A stretch of 6,174 nucleotides of DNA from Massilia sp. (lineage in GTDB: Bacteria; Pseudomonadota; Gammaproteobacteria; Burkholderiales; Burkholderiaceae_D): assembly GCA_003484545.1 (NCBI GenBank), contig DNCF01000507.1, positions 1 to 6,174 of the forward strand, in the 5' to 3' direction. Both the position numbers and the translations under genes were made by a program. Every line of letters begins with the position of its first letter. The stretch's first letter is position 1. Below are positions 1-5,305 of this stretch, piece after piece. Under the pieces are notes generated by a model that was not told the origin of the DNA, did not search any database, and saw only the letters and a list, made by a program, of their open reading frames with translations.

Positions 1-762
1 CGCCACGCGCGTCACCTCGGAGGCGAAGGAGCGCAGCTGGTCCACCATGACGTTGATGGTGTCCTTCAGCTGCAGGATCTCGCCGCGCACGTCCACCGTG
101 ATCTTTTTCGACAAGTCGCCGTTCGCCACCGCGGTGGTCACCTCCGCGATGTTACGCACCTGCGAGGTCAGGTTGCCCGCCATCGAGTTCACCGAGTCGG
201 TCAGGTCCTTCCAGGTGCCCGCCACGCCTTTCACCTGCGCCTGGCCGCCGAGCTTGCCTTCGGTGCCCACCTCGCGCGCCACGCGCGTCACTTCCGAAGA
301 GAACGAGGAGAGCTGTTCCACCATCGTGTTCGCGGTCTGCGCCGCGCGCAGGTACTGGCCCTTGAGCGGATGCCCGTCGACTTCCAGCGCCATGGTCTGC
401 GACAGGTCGCCTTTCGCCACCGCGCCGATGACGCGCGCCATCTCGGTGGTCGGGCGCACCAGGTCGTCGATGAGGGTGTTGACCGAGCTGATGATGGTGC
501 TCCAGCCGCCGACCACGCCCGGCACGTCGGCGCGCTGGGTCAGGTGGCCCTCGCGGCCGACCACGCGCGACACATCGGTCACGGTCTCGACCATCTTCTG
601 CTTGGTTTCGATGATGTCGTTGAGCGTGTCGGCGATCTTGCCCGATACGCCGGTCCAGTCGGAAGGCATGCGTACCGAGAAGTCACCCTTTTTCAGGGCC
701 ATCAGCGTGGCCAGCAGGAGCTTGACGTCCAGCTGTTCAGCCATGTCGGTCATAGTGTTCAT
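1..762 (-). CDS. HAMP-repeat sensor histidine kinase, N-terminal part (runs off left edge)
   Basis: An open frame of 254 codons runs from an ATG at 762 to base 1 with no stop, so the C-terminus lies outside the window. The protein is an array of HAMP-like signalling units. G-D-(L/F)-S motifs, typical of HAMP second helices, occur at residues 26-29, 118-121 and 215-218. The segment SFSSEVTRVA (153-162) recurs as SFASEVTRVA (245-254), a 92-residue period. There is no signal peptide or membrane helix at the N-terminus, so a cytoplasmic sensor is expected. In family knowledge, such arrays (fungal Nik1 type and bacterial relatives) precede GAF, HisKA, HATPase and receiver domains in long hybrid kinases; none of those is visible here, so the kinase call is inferred. 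The start at 762 is chosen because GAGGA (773-777) lies 10 bases upstream; ATGs at 753 and 744 are alternatives. It is divergent from the luxR gene. Confidence 0.8.
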   Translation of the reverse strand, partial: MNTMTDMAEQLDVKLLLATLMALKKGDFSVRMPSDWTGVSGKIADTLNDIIETKQKMVETVTDVSRVVGREGHLTQRADVPGVVGGWSTIISSVNTLIDDLVRPTTEMARVIGAVAKGDLSQTMALEVDGHPLKGQYLRAAQTANTMVEQLSSFSSEVTRVAREVGTEGKLGGQAQVKGVAGTWKDLTDSVNSMAGNLTSQVRNIAEVTTAVANGDLSKKITVDVRGEILQLKDTINVMVDQLRSFASEVTRVA

Positions 763-873
763 CGACGGTAATTCCTCGTTTTGGGTGGGTATGGTGCGGC
801 GTTCTTGTTCAGGCCGGTCCGGTTGAAAAATCGTGGACGAGCGCATTAGAAAGTGTTAAACAGAAACTATTGA

Positions 874-901
874 AAGATACTCTTGTGTGAAATCAAGTCA
901 A
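874..901 (-). promoter_or_regulatory. Candidate sigma70 promoter for the HAMP kinase gene
   Basis: Read on the minus strand, TTGACT (901-896) is followed after 16 bases by TATCTT (879-874). The -35 matches the consensus at five of six positions and the -10 at four of six. Transcription would start near 867, leaving a leader of about 100 bases before the ATG at 762. The call rests only on hexamer match and position. Confidence 0.4.
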
Positions 902-1060
902 CCCCTGGACAAGCTTGAGTCTTGCACAATTGAAATAAGTGTTGGACAAGCGCGCGGAGGTTAGCGTAAATAGATTTTCCCGGTCGCACGGTTGATGTGA
1001 CTGAACAATGGTCGTTGCGCAACTGCGACATCAAATATGTATGTTCAACAAGCTGGGGCT

Positions 1061-1069
1061 TGCTAAAAT
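1061..1069 (+). promoter_or_regulatory. Candidate extended -10 element for the luxR gene
   Basis: TGCTAAAAT has the TGn extension and a -10 hexamer (TAAAAT) matching five of six consensus positions. No good -35 lies 17 bases upstream, which is common for extended -10 promoters. It predicts a start near 1076 and a leader of about 67 bases. A weaker alternative is TATACA at 1109-1114. Confidence 0.35.
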
Positions 1070-1142
1070 TGCCACTGTGCATGCTTTTGTAGCCGCCTTG
1101 CACTAGCATATACAGGTCATCACTGAGAGAGAAGCGAGCACT

Positions 1143-1889
1143 ATGGTTGAGACTGCACAAATGGTGCAGCTGATGGAAACGCAGGACCCTGGCGGCTGGA
1201 GCCAGATCCTGTTCGTGCTGGCGCGCCAGCTCGGCTTCGATCAGGTGCTGTATGGCATGGTCGGCTCGCGCCATGCCCAATTCGAACGCGCATTCCTGCG
1301 CAGCAACTATTCGTCCGCATGGCGCGAGCGCTACGATGCCGCGCGCCTGGCCTACGTCGACCCGACGGTGGGACATTGCCTGAGCAGTACCTTGCCGATC
1401 GTCTGGGAGCCGGCCATCTTCGACGGGCCGGAAGGCAGCGCACTCTACGAGGAAGCCTGCGCCTACGGCATTCGCACCGGCGTGACGCTGCCGGTGCATG
1501 GACCCAACGGGGAGTTCGGGGTGCTGAGTTTCGCGTCGGATGCGCCGCCGGGCAGGGAATTTTCGCGGCATATCGCGCACGTGATGCCGGCATTGAGCCT
1601 GGTGCGCGATTATGCCTTCGCGTCCGCGATCCGCTTCCTGGGCGGCGGCGGCAATACCGGCAGTGGAGACACCGCGCCGCGCCTGACCCGGCGCGAGCTG
1701 GAAGTGCTCAACTGGGTCACGGCGGGCAAGTCGTCCTGGGAGATTTCAAAGATTACGAATTGCTCCGAGGCGACCGTCAACTTTCACCTGGCCAACGTGC
1801 GCCAGAAATTCAACGTCAATACCCGCCAGCAGGCGGTGGTGAAGGCGATCGCACTGGGGCTGATCAGCCCTGAAGATCGCCATCGTTGA
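1143..1889 (+). CDS. LasR-like acyl-homoserine-lactone-responsive LuxR transcription factor
   Basis: This 248-residue protein is a cytoplasmic quorum-sensing receptor and transcription factor. Residues about 15-160 form the autoinducer-binding domain and about 179-245 the LuxR-type helix-turn-helix. The six classic ligand-domain residues are present: W60, Y64, D73, P74, W88 and G113. So are the DNA-binding invariants E185, L189 and G195. Pocket residues Y56, W60, R61, D73, T75, W88 and S129 fall at the same numbers as in P. aeruginosa LasR, and the HTH segment around SWEIS and NCSEATVNFH is nearly LasR-like. The W19 position also agrees, supporting the start at 1143. Its ribosome site, GAGAGAGAAG at 1125-1134, is only moderate. 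Its 3' end overlaps convergent rsaL by 26 bp. It should bind AHL made by the luxI homologue and activate the divergent rsaL/luxI promoters. The Burkholderia-type name braR is possible, but orthology cannot be fixed here. Confidence 0.95.
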   Translation: MVETAQMVQLMETQDPGGWSQILFVLARQLGFDQVLYGMVGSRHAQFERAFLRSNYSSAWRERYDAARLAYVDPTVGHCLSSTLPIVWEPAIFDGPEGSALYEEACAYGIRTGVTLPVHGPNGEFGVLSFASDAPPGREFSRHIAHVMPALSLVRDYAFASAIRFLGGGGNTGSGDTAPRLTRRELEVLNWVTAGKSSWEISKITNCSEATVNFHLANVRQKFNVNTRQQAVVKAIALGLISPEDRHR

Positions 1890-2157
1890 GCTTGCCGTTG
1901 ACGTAAAGCTTCAGCAGGATCGCGACCGGCGCTGGAATCGCCAGCCCGGTCTCGAAACGGCTGCCGCTCGACTGGGTCACGCCGAAACGGCCCCAGAATT
2001 TTTCCTGGCTCTCGCGCTTGCTGATGCGGAACTGTCGCAGGTCCACGTGCGGCGCGCGTGGCGGTTGCGGCAGCGCGGCCGGGATTGCGGCCGGCATTGC
2101 GCCCGGTTGCATGGTCGGGCGGGCAAGCATGGATTCGCAGACGAAATCGTTCGGCAT
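1864..2157 (-). CDS. rsaL: RsaL-like repressor of the AHL synthase gene
   Basis: This 97-residue protein lies on the opposite strand between the luxR and luxI homologues, exactly where rsaL sits in Pseudomonas. Residues about 40-97 carry the RsaL fold signature: KRESQEKFWGRFG (47-59), then TQSSGSRFETG (61-71) as the likely recognition helix, then a hydrophobic LLKLYVNGKL (81-90). From memory, P. aeruginosa RsaL reads RESQETFWSRFG and SQSCGSRFENG at the same places. RsaL is a small DNA-binding homeostasis factor that represses lasI by binding beside the LasR box. The first ~40 residues are an unconserved tail, with residues 14-36 rich in Pro and Ala; the Pseudomonas protein is about 80 residues. 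The start at 2157 is supported by GAGGAGA about 8 bases upstream (2166-2172). Its stop lies inside the luxR coding region. Confidence 0.92.
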   Translation of the reverse strand: MPNDFVCESMLARPTMQPGAMPAAIPAALPQPPRAPHVDLRQFRISKRESQEKFWGRFGVTQSSGSRFETGLAIPAPVAILLKLYVNGKLNDGDLQG

Positions 2158-2220
2158 GGTGCGGTCTCCTCGTTGTTCGGTAGCAAAGCTTTAGTATTCC
2201 ACCGCTGTTTCACCCAGCCC

Positions 2221-2240
2221 ACCTAGCAGTCCTGCTAGTT
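2221..2240. promoter_or_regulatory. las/lux-type box (LuxR-AHL binding site)
   Basis: ACCTAGCAGTCCTGCTAGTT is a 20-bp dyad with eight of ten pairs matching. Its core is CTAGCAG/CTGCTAG with a 2-base centre. It has the 20-bp length and CT...AG framing of lux boxes, and the right half (TGCTAGTT) resembles the P. aeruginosa lasI box as I recall it. Its position between divergent rsaL and luxI suggests it serves both. It is the likely target of the LuxR protein encoded at 1143-1889. Confidence 0.82.
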
Positions 2241-2268
2241 CCGCTCGTGCCCGGTTTGCATGACGCTT

Positions 2269-2283
2269 TATGCGCTTCGCATA
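2269..2283. promoter_or_regulatory. Candidate RsaL operator palindrome
   Basis: TATGCGCTTCGCATA is a 15-bp palindrome with perfect 6-bp arms and a 3-base centre. Its centre lies 45.5 bp from the centre of the lux-type box, on the luxI side, over the expected luxI -10/+1 region. In P. aeruginosa, RsaL binds a TATG...CATA-type palindrome next to the las box on the lasI promoter. The outer arms here match that pattern, but the AT-rich centre I recall is replaced by GC-containing bases. Assignment to RsaL is inference from form and place. Confidence 0.65.
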
Positions 2284-2301
2284 CTTTTTCATCAAAGACA
2301 C

Positions 2302-2307
2302 AGGGAG
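2302..2307 (+). promoter_or_regulatory. Ribosome binding site deciding the luxI start
   Basis: AGGGAG stands 7 bases before the ATG at 2315. The upstream in-frame ATG at 2270 lies inside the operator palindrome and has no such site, so 2315 is the start. Confidence 0.8.
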
Positions 2308-2314
2308 AACGAAA

Positions 2315-2902
2315 ATGGCACTGCAGATCAATATCGCAGCACGGCGCGAGTTCAAGTCCCGCGATTTGTGGGAAATGCATACCCTTCGCGCAAAGGTGTT
2401 CCAGGGCCGCTTGGGCTGGGAAGTGCCGGTCCTGTCGGGCATGGAAATCGACGGCTACGACGCGCTCGAGCCGCACTACATGATGATGCGCGAGCCCGGC
2501 GGCGGCGTCCTGCGCGGCTGCTGGCGCCTGCTGCCGACCGAAGGACCCTACATGCTCAAGGACTCGTTCTCCCAGCTGCTGCACGGGCAGCCGGCGCCCT
2601 GTCACGAGCGCATCTGGGAACTGTCGCGCTTCGCCATCGAGACCGGCGGCAGCGGCCACTTCGGCTTTTCGGAAATCACGATGGAGTCGATCGCGGCGAT
2701 CATCCGCTACGGCCACGAGCAGGGCATCGAGCGCTACGTCACGGTGACCACCACCGCGATCGAGCGCCTGCTGCGCCGCGCCGGGGTGGTCACCGAGCGC
2801 CTCGGTCCGCCGCTGGTGATCGGGATCGAAACCGCGGTCGCGCTGTACGTCGACATCGAGCCGACCTGCCGGGTGCTGTTCGATACGCGACTGGCTAGCT
2901 GA
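2315..2902 (+). CDS. LasI-like acyl-homoserine-lactone synthase
   Basis: This 195-residue LuxI-family enzyme makes an acyl-homoserine lactone from S-adenosylmethionine and an acyl-acyl carrier protein in the cytoplasm. The family invariants are all present: R25, F29, W35, D46, D49, R71, F85, E102 and R105. Stretches EIDGYDAL (44-51), GCWRLL (68-73), GPYMLK (77-82) and WELSRFAI (101-108) match LasI almost residue for residue. T143 and T145 in VTVTT correspond to LasI T142 and T144. Threonine at the latter site is associated with 3-oxo acyl products, so a 3-oxo and probably long-chain AHL is a reasonable guess, not a demonstrated one. LasI is 201 residues, so this is full length. The gene is divergent from rsaL, with a las-type box 75-94 bases upstream and a palindrome likely bound by RsaL nearer. 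It stands alone downstream. Names lasI or braI could apply, but orthology is not settled. Confidence 0.96.
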   Translation: MALQINIAARREFKSRDLWEMHTLRAKVFQGRLGWEVPVLSGMEIDGYDALEPHYMMMREPGGGVLRGCWRLLPTEGPYMLKDSFSQLLHGQPAPCHERIWELSRFAIETGGSGHFGFSEITMESIAAIIRYGHEQGIERYVTVTTTAIERLLRRAGVVTERLGPPLVIGIETAVALYVDIEPTCRVLFDTRLAS

Positions 2903-2913
2903 GGGAGAGGCGT

Positions 2914-2975
2914 GACTGCGGCGTCAACGTAGGGTGGGCACGCCGTGCCCACGCGGTACGCACGGCGCCGCAGTC
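2914..2975. repeat. Nested inverted repeat enclosing the left REP unit
   Basis: GACTGCGGCG (2914-2923) pairs exactly with CGCCGCAGTC (2966-2975). The 9-bp-stem palindrome of the left REP unit sits between these arms, so the DNA or RNA could fold as a hairpin on a second stem. The right REP unit lacks equivalent outer arms. Confidence 0.6.
2928..2954 (+). repeat. REP-like unit, left copy
   Basis: The element begins CGTAGG and contains the 19-bp palindrome GTGGGCACGCCGTGCCCAC at 2934-2952, with 9-bp arms around one base. It recurs without mismatch, inverted, at 3084-3110. Confidence 0.8.
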
Positions 2976-3083
2976 CGCGGCGGGGAGGTGTCGCCCGCAA
3001 CGCATGCGACGGGCAGGGCGCGGGCTACGCTCGGTATCTCGGGCGACCGGCCGCGGCCAACGCAGCAAGGACACGCCCGTAAT

Positions 3084-3110
3084 GCGTGGGCACGGCGTGC
3101 CCACCCTACG
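3084..3110 (-). repeat. REP-like unit, right copy (inverted)
   Basis: All 27 bases are the exact reverse complement of 2928-2954. It ends 14 bases before the stop codon of the convergent peptidase gene, so its hairpin would form just downstream of that transcript's coding end. Confidence 0.8.
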
Positions 3111-3124
3111 TGGCCCCGGCCGGC

Positions 3125-5215
3125 TTACTTCAGCTGCTTCAGCAGGAAGGTATAGGTCAGCGCCCACATGCGCGCGGTCTGGGCATTGTTGGCGGCGCCG
3201 GCATGGCCGCCCTCGGTGTTTTCCCAGTACAGCACGTCGTGGCCCTGGTCCTGCATCAGGGCCGCCATCTTGCGTGCGTGGCCCGGGTGCACGCGATCGT
3301 CGCGGGTCGAGGTGGTAAACAGCACGCGCGGATAGTGCTTGTCCTTGAACACGTTGTGGTAGGGCGAGTACTTGCCGATGAACTCCCACTGCTTCGGGTC
3401 GTCCGGGTCGCCGTATTCGCCCATCCAGGAAGCGCCCGCCAGCAGCTGGTGGTAGCGGCGCATGTCGAGCAGCGGCACCTGGCAGACCACGGCGTTGAAC
3501 AGGTCCGGCCGCTGGGTCAGCGCGGCGCCGACCAGCAGGCCGCCGTTGCTGCCGCCCATGATGCCGAGGTGGCGCGGGCTGGTCACCTTGCGCTTGATGA
3601 GGTCCTGGGCGACGGCGATGAAGTCGTCGTAGGCCTTCTGGCGATTGCCCTTCAGGGCGGCCTGGTGCCAGCGCGGTCCGAATTCGCCGCCGCCGCGGAT
3701 GTTGGCCAGCACGTAGACGCCGCCCTGGTCGAGCCAGGCGTTGCCGATCATGCCGCTGTAGGAGGGCTTGAGCGAGACTTCGAAGCCGCCGTAGCCGTAG
3801 AGGACGGTCGGGTTCCTGCCGTCCAGTTTGGCCTTGCGTTCCATGACCACGAAATACGGGACCATGGTGCCGTCCTTCGAGCGCGCCTCGAACTGCTCGA
3901 CCTTGTAGGGGCTGGCGTCGAAGTAGGCCGGCATGGCTTTCAGGCGCTCGCGCGCGTCGGTCCCGACCTGGCCCAGGTAGAGCGTGCTCGGATGCAGGAA
4001 GTCGGTCACGGTCAGGAAGTACTGGTCGGACTCGATGTCGTCGAGCGCCGACACGGCGAGCGTGCCGATGGCGGGCGCCGCGACGTCGCGCCGTTGCCAG
4101 GCCTTGCCGTCGCGGCGCAGTTCGACCACGCGGTTCTTGACTTTGTCGAGGACGGTGAGCAGCAGCGCGTTCTTCGTGACGGTGACGCCGTCGAGCGAGG
4201 TGCTGGCGCTCGGCGTGAACAGCGCCTCGAAGTTGCGCTCGCCGCGCATGAAGGCCGCGAAGTCGATCGCCAGCAGGCTGCCCTGCGGCCAGCTGCGGCC
4301 GTTCACGTTCCAGTCCGAGCGCAGTTCGACCAGCAGCTGGTCGCGCACCGCGTAGGCGTTGGCGTCGAGCGGCTTGTCGATCTTCACCAGCTTGCCGCCG
4401 TCGCGCAGGAACAGTTCGCCCGTGTAGAAGTCGATCTGGCGCGACACGAATTCGCGCTCGAAGCCGGGCGTCGCATCCTTCCAGGCCGATGCCGAGAGAT
4501 CGGTGGCCCCGGCTTCGAAGACGGTGCGCGCGTTCGCCAGCGCTTCGCCGCGTTTCCATTCCTTGACGATGCGCGGGTAGCCCGAGCTCGTCATCGAACC
4601 GGCGCCGAAGTCGGTGGCCACGAAAATCGTGTCGCGGTCGATCCAGCCGATGCTGCTCTTCGCCTCAGGCAGGGCGAAGCCCCCGGCCACGAAGGCACGC
4701 TCCTTGAGGTCGAATTCGCGCACCACGCGGGCGTCGCCGCCGCCGCGCGAGAGCGACACCAGGCAGCGCTCGCCGCGCGGCTCCAGGCAGGACACGCCGG
4801 CCCAGACCCAGTTTTCGTGCTCGTCGCGCGCCAGCTGGTCGAGGTCGATCACGGTTTCCCAGGCTGGCGCTTCCTTGCGGTATTCGGCCAGGGTGGTGCG
4901 GCGCCAGATGCCGCGTACGTGATGGGCGTCGCGCCAGAAGTTGTACAGGTAGTCGCCGTGCTTGCCGGCGTAGGGGATGCGGTCCTTGGCGTCGAGGATG
5001 GTCTGCAGGCGCGCGCGCAGGGCTTCGTGGGCGGCGCCGCCCAGCTCGCGCTCGGTGACGTCGTTGTGCGCGCGCACCCAGGAAAGCGGCCTGTCGCCGC
5101 CGACGTCCTCGAGCCAGCCATGCGGGTCCGGCTGGCCCCCCTGTGTCTGTGCCTGAGCCGATGCGGCGCCGAGCGCCGCCAGTCCGAGTACCACTTTCGC
5201 TACCATTGTTCGCAT
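3125..5215 (-). CDS. Exported prolyl oligopeptidase family serine peptidase (S9A-like)
   Basis: This 696-residue precursor should cleave proline-containing peptides in the periplasm or outside the cell. Residues 1-22 form a signal peptide (basic start, VVLGLAALGAASAQA core, cut near residue 20-22). PDPHGWLED (29-37) is the usual S9A N-terminal motif. A beta-propeller should follow to about residue 400, then the alpha/beta hydrolase domain. The triad is visible: S556 in MGGSNGG, D639 in TRDDRVHPG and H671 in EGGHAG; R641 matches the substrate-binding Arg of porcine enzyme (S554, D641, R643, H680 there). YGYGGF and IRGGGEFG are typical. Length is normal and no frame break is seen. The start at 5215 is chosen for the signal peptide. 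A GTG at 5251 would bury it, and ATG 5206 is possible; no clear ribosome site separates 5215 from 5206. It converges on luxI and diverges from the CHASE gene. Exact substrate range is unknown. Confidence 0.92.
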   Translation of the reverse strand: MRTMVAKVVLGLAALGAASAQAQTQGGQPDPHGWLEDVGGDRPLSWVRAHNDVTERELGGAAHEALRARLQTILDAKDRIPYAGKHGDYLYNFWRDAHHVRGIWRRTTLAEYRKEAPAWETVIDLDQLARDEHENWVWAGVSCLEPRGERCLVSLSRGGGDARVVREFDLKERAFVAGGFALPEAKSSIGWIDRDTIFVATDFGAGSMTSSGYPRIVKEWKRGEALANARTVFEAGATDLSASAWKDATPGFEREFVSRQIDFYTGELFLRDGGKLVKIDKPLDANAYAVRDQLLVELRSDWNVNGRSWPQGSLLAIDFAAFMRGERNFEALFTPSASTSLDGVTVTKNALLLTVLDKVKNRVVELRRDGKAWQRRDVAAPAIGTLAVSALDDIESDQYFLTVTDFLHPSTLYLGQVGTDARERLKAMPAYFDASPYKVEQFEARSKDGTMVPYFVVMERKAKLDGRNPTVLYGYGGFEVSLKPSYSGMIGNAWLDQGGVYVLANIRGGGEFGPRWHQAALKGNRQKAYDDFIAVAQDLIKRKVTSPRHLGIMGGSNGGLLVGAALTQRPDLFNAVVCQVPLLDMRRYHQLLAGASWMGEYGDPDDPKQWEFIGKYSPYHNVFKDKHYPRVLFTTSTRDDRVHPGHARKMAALMQDQGHDVLYWENTEGGHAGAANNAQTARMWALTYTFLLKQLK

Positions 5216-5305
5216 CTGGGTGTATGTACTGTTGAGCGCCCCATGGCGCACCGATCGCGTATATTACCAATTATTCAAGCGGCCCCATCCTGTACGATAC
5301 CGGCG
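5216..5305. promoter_or_regulatory. Short divergent intergenic region, peptidase and CHASE-sensor genes
   Basis: Only 90 bases separate the two chosen starts. An AT-rich core at 5260-5278 holds TATATT (plus, 5260-5265) and TAATAT (minus, 5266-5261), both -10-like. No matching -35 stands at the right distance for either, so the promoters are not resolved. Neither gene shows a convincing Shine-Dalgarno sequence here. Confidence 0.35.

Larger units (their letters stand above)
763..1142. other. Divergent intergenic region between HAMP kinase and luxR genes
   Basis: No credible gene lies in these 380 bases; the minus-strand frame crossing them is an extension of a luxR shadow. The stretch from about 840 to 1120 is clearly richer in A+T than the coding DNA on both sides. 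It holds candidate promoters in both directions. It also holds a 9-bp direct repeat TGGACAAGC at 906-914 and 943-951 (37 bp apart), a 7-bp inverted repeat TTGATGT/ACATCAA at 992-998 and 1028-1034, and a perfect 10-bp palindrome GTTGCGCAAC at 1014-1023 between those arms. The roles of these repeats are unknown. Confidence 0.7.
2158..2314. promoter_or_regulatory. Divergent rsaL-luxI control region
   Basis: These 157 bases separate two divergent starts and contain both operators of the circuit. On the rsaL side, AATACT (2198-2193, minus strand) is a plausible -10. It gives a start near 2186, which puts the centre of the lux-type box near -44, the usual activating position. On the luxI side no strong hexamer is visible at the mirror distance; CTTTAT/TTTATG around 2266-2272 is the best and overlaps the second palindrome. 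TTGCAT (2256-2261) with CATACT (2280-2285), spacer 18, is an alternative luxI promoter. Start sites are inferred. Confidence 0.6.
2903..3124. repeat. REP-like repeat region between convergent luxI and peptidase genes
   Basis: This gene-free stretch is dominated by inverted repeats. Two 27-bp elements, listed separately, are exact reverse complements of each other with 129 bases between them. The first is also nested in a 10-bp stem. The arrangement resembles a bacterial interspersed mosaic element made of paired REP units. Very similar GTAGGGTGGGCAC... palindromes are, from memory, scattered in many proteobacterial genomes. No transposase or RAYT gene is in the window. Neither hairpin is followed by a T-run on either strand, so they are not typical intrinsic terminators, although strong hairpins between convergent genes may still limit read-through. 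Confidence 0.75.

Noticed and set aside
47..826. Plus-strand 259-codon open frame
   Set aside because: It lies antisense to the HAMP-array gene, has no recognisable domain, and the minus strand encodes clear periodic HAMP motifs with a ribosome site.
881..901. CRP-like site TGTGA-N6 near 886
   Set aside because: The right half does not match TCACA well enough to support a call.
1102..1117. Lux-box-like ACTAGCATATACAGGT 26 bases before the luxR ATG
   Set aside because: Both half-sites resemble las/lux halves, but the total is 16 bp, four short of the 20-bp spacing these proteins need; it also overlaps a weak -10 candidate.
867..1580. Minus-strand 237-codon open frame across the luxR promoter
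   Set aside because: Half of it is antisense to luxR and the rest crosses the AT-rich intergenic region; the translation resembles no family.
2270..2314. Upstream in-frame ATG giving a 210-residue LuxI
   Set aside because: This ATG lies inside the operator palindrome without a ribosome site, and LasI alignment begins at the ATG at 2315, which follows AGGGAG.
2928..3110. REP-like hairpins as intrinsic terminators
   Set aside because: Stems are strong, but no T-run follows on either strand.
2895..4559. Minus-strand 554-codon open frame
   Set aside because: It is an Arg/Ala/Gly-rich out-of-frame shadow of the S9 peptidase, whose own frame carries an intact catalytic triad.
5216..5251. GTG start at 5251 for the peptidase
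   Set aside because: It would place 12 polar residues before an otherwise good signal peptide, and no ribosome site precedes it.
5243..5305. Upstream in-frame ATG at 5243 for the CHASE gene
   Set aside because: It would run coding sequence through the AT-rich promoter-like core and has no ribosome site; kept only as an alternative.
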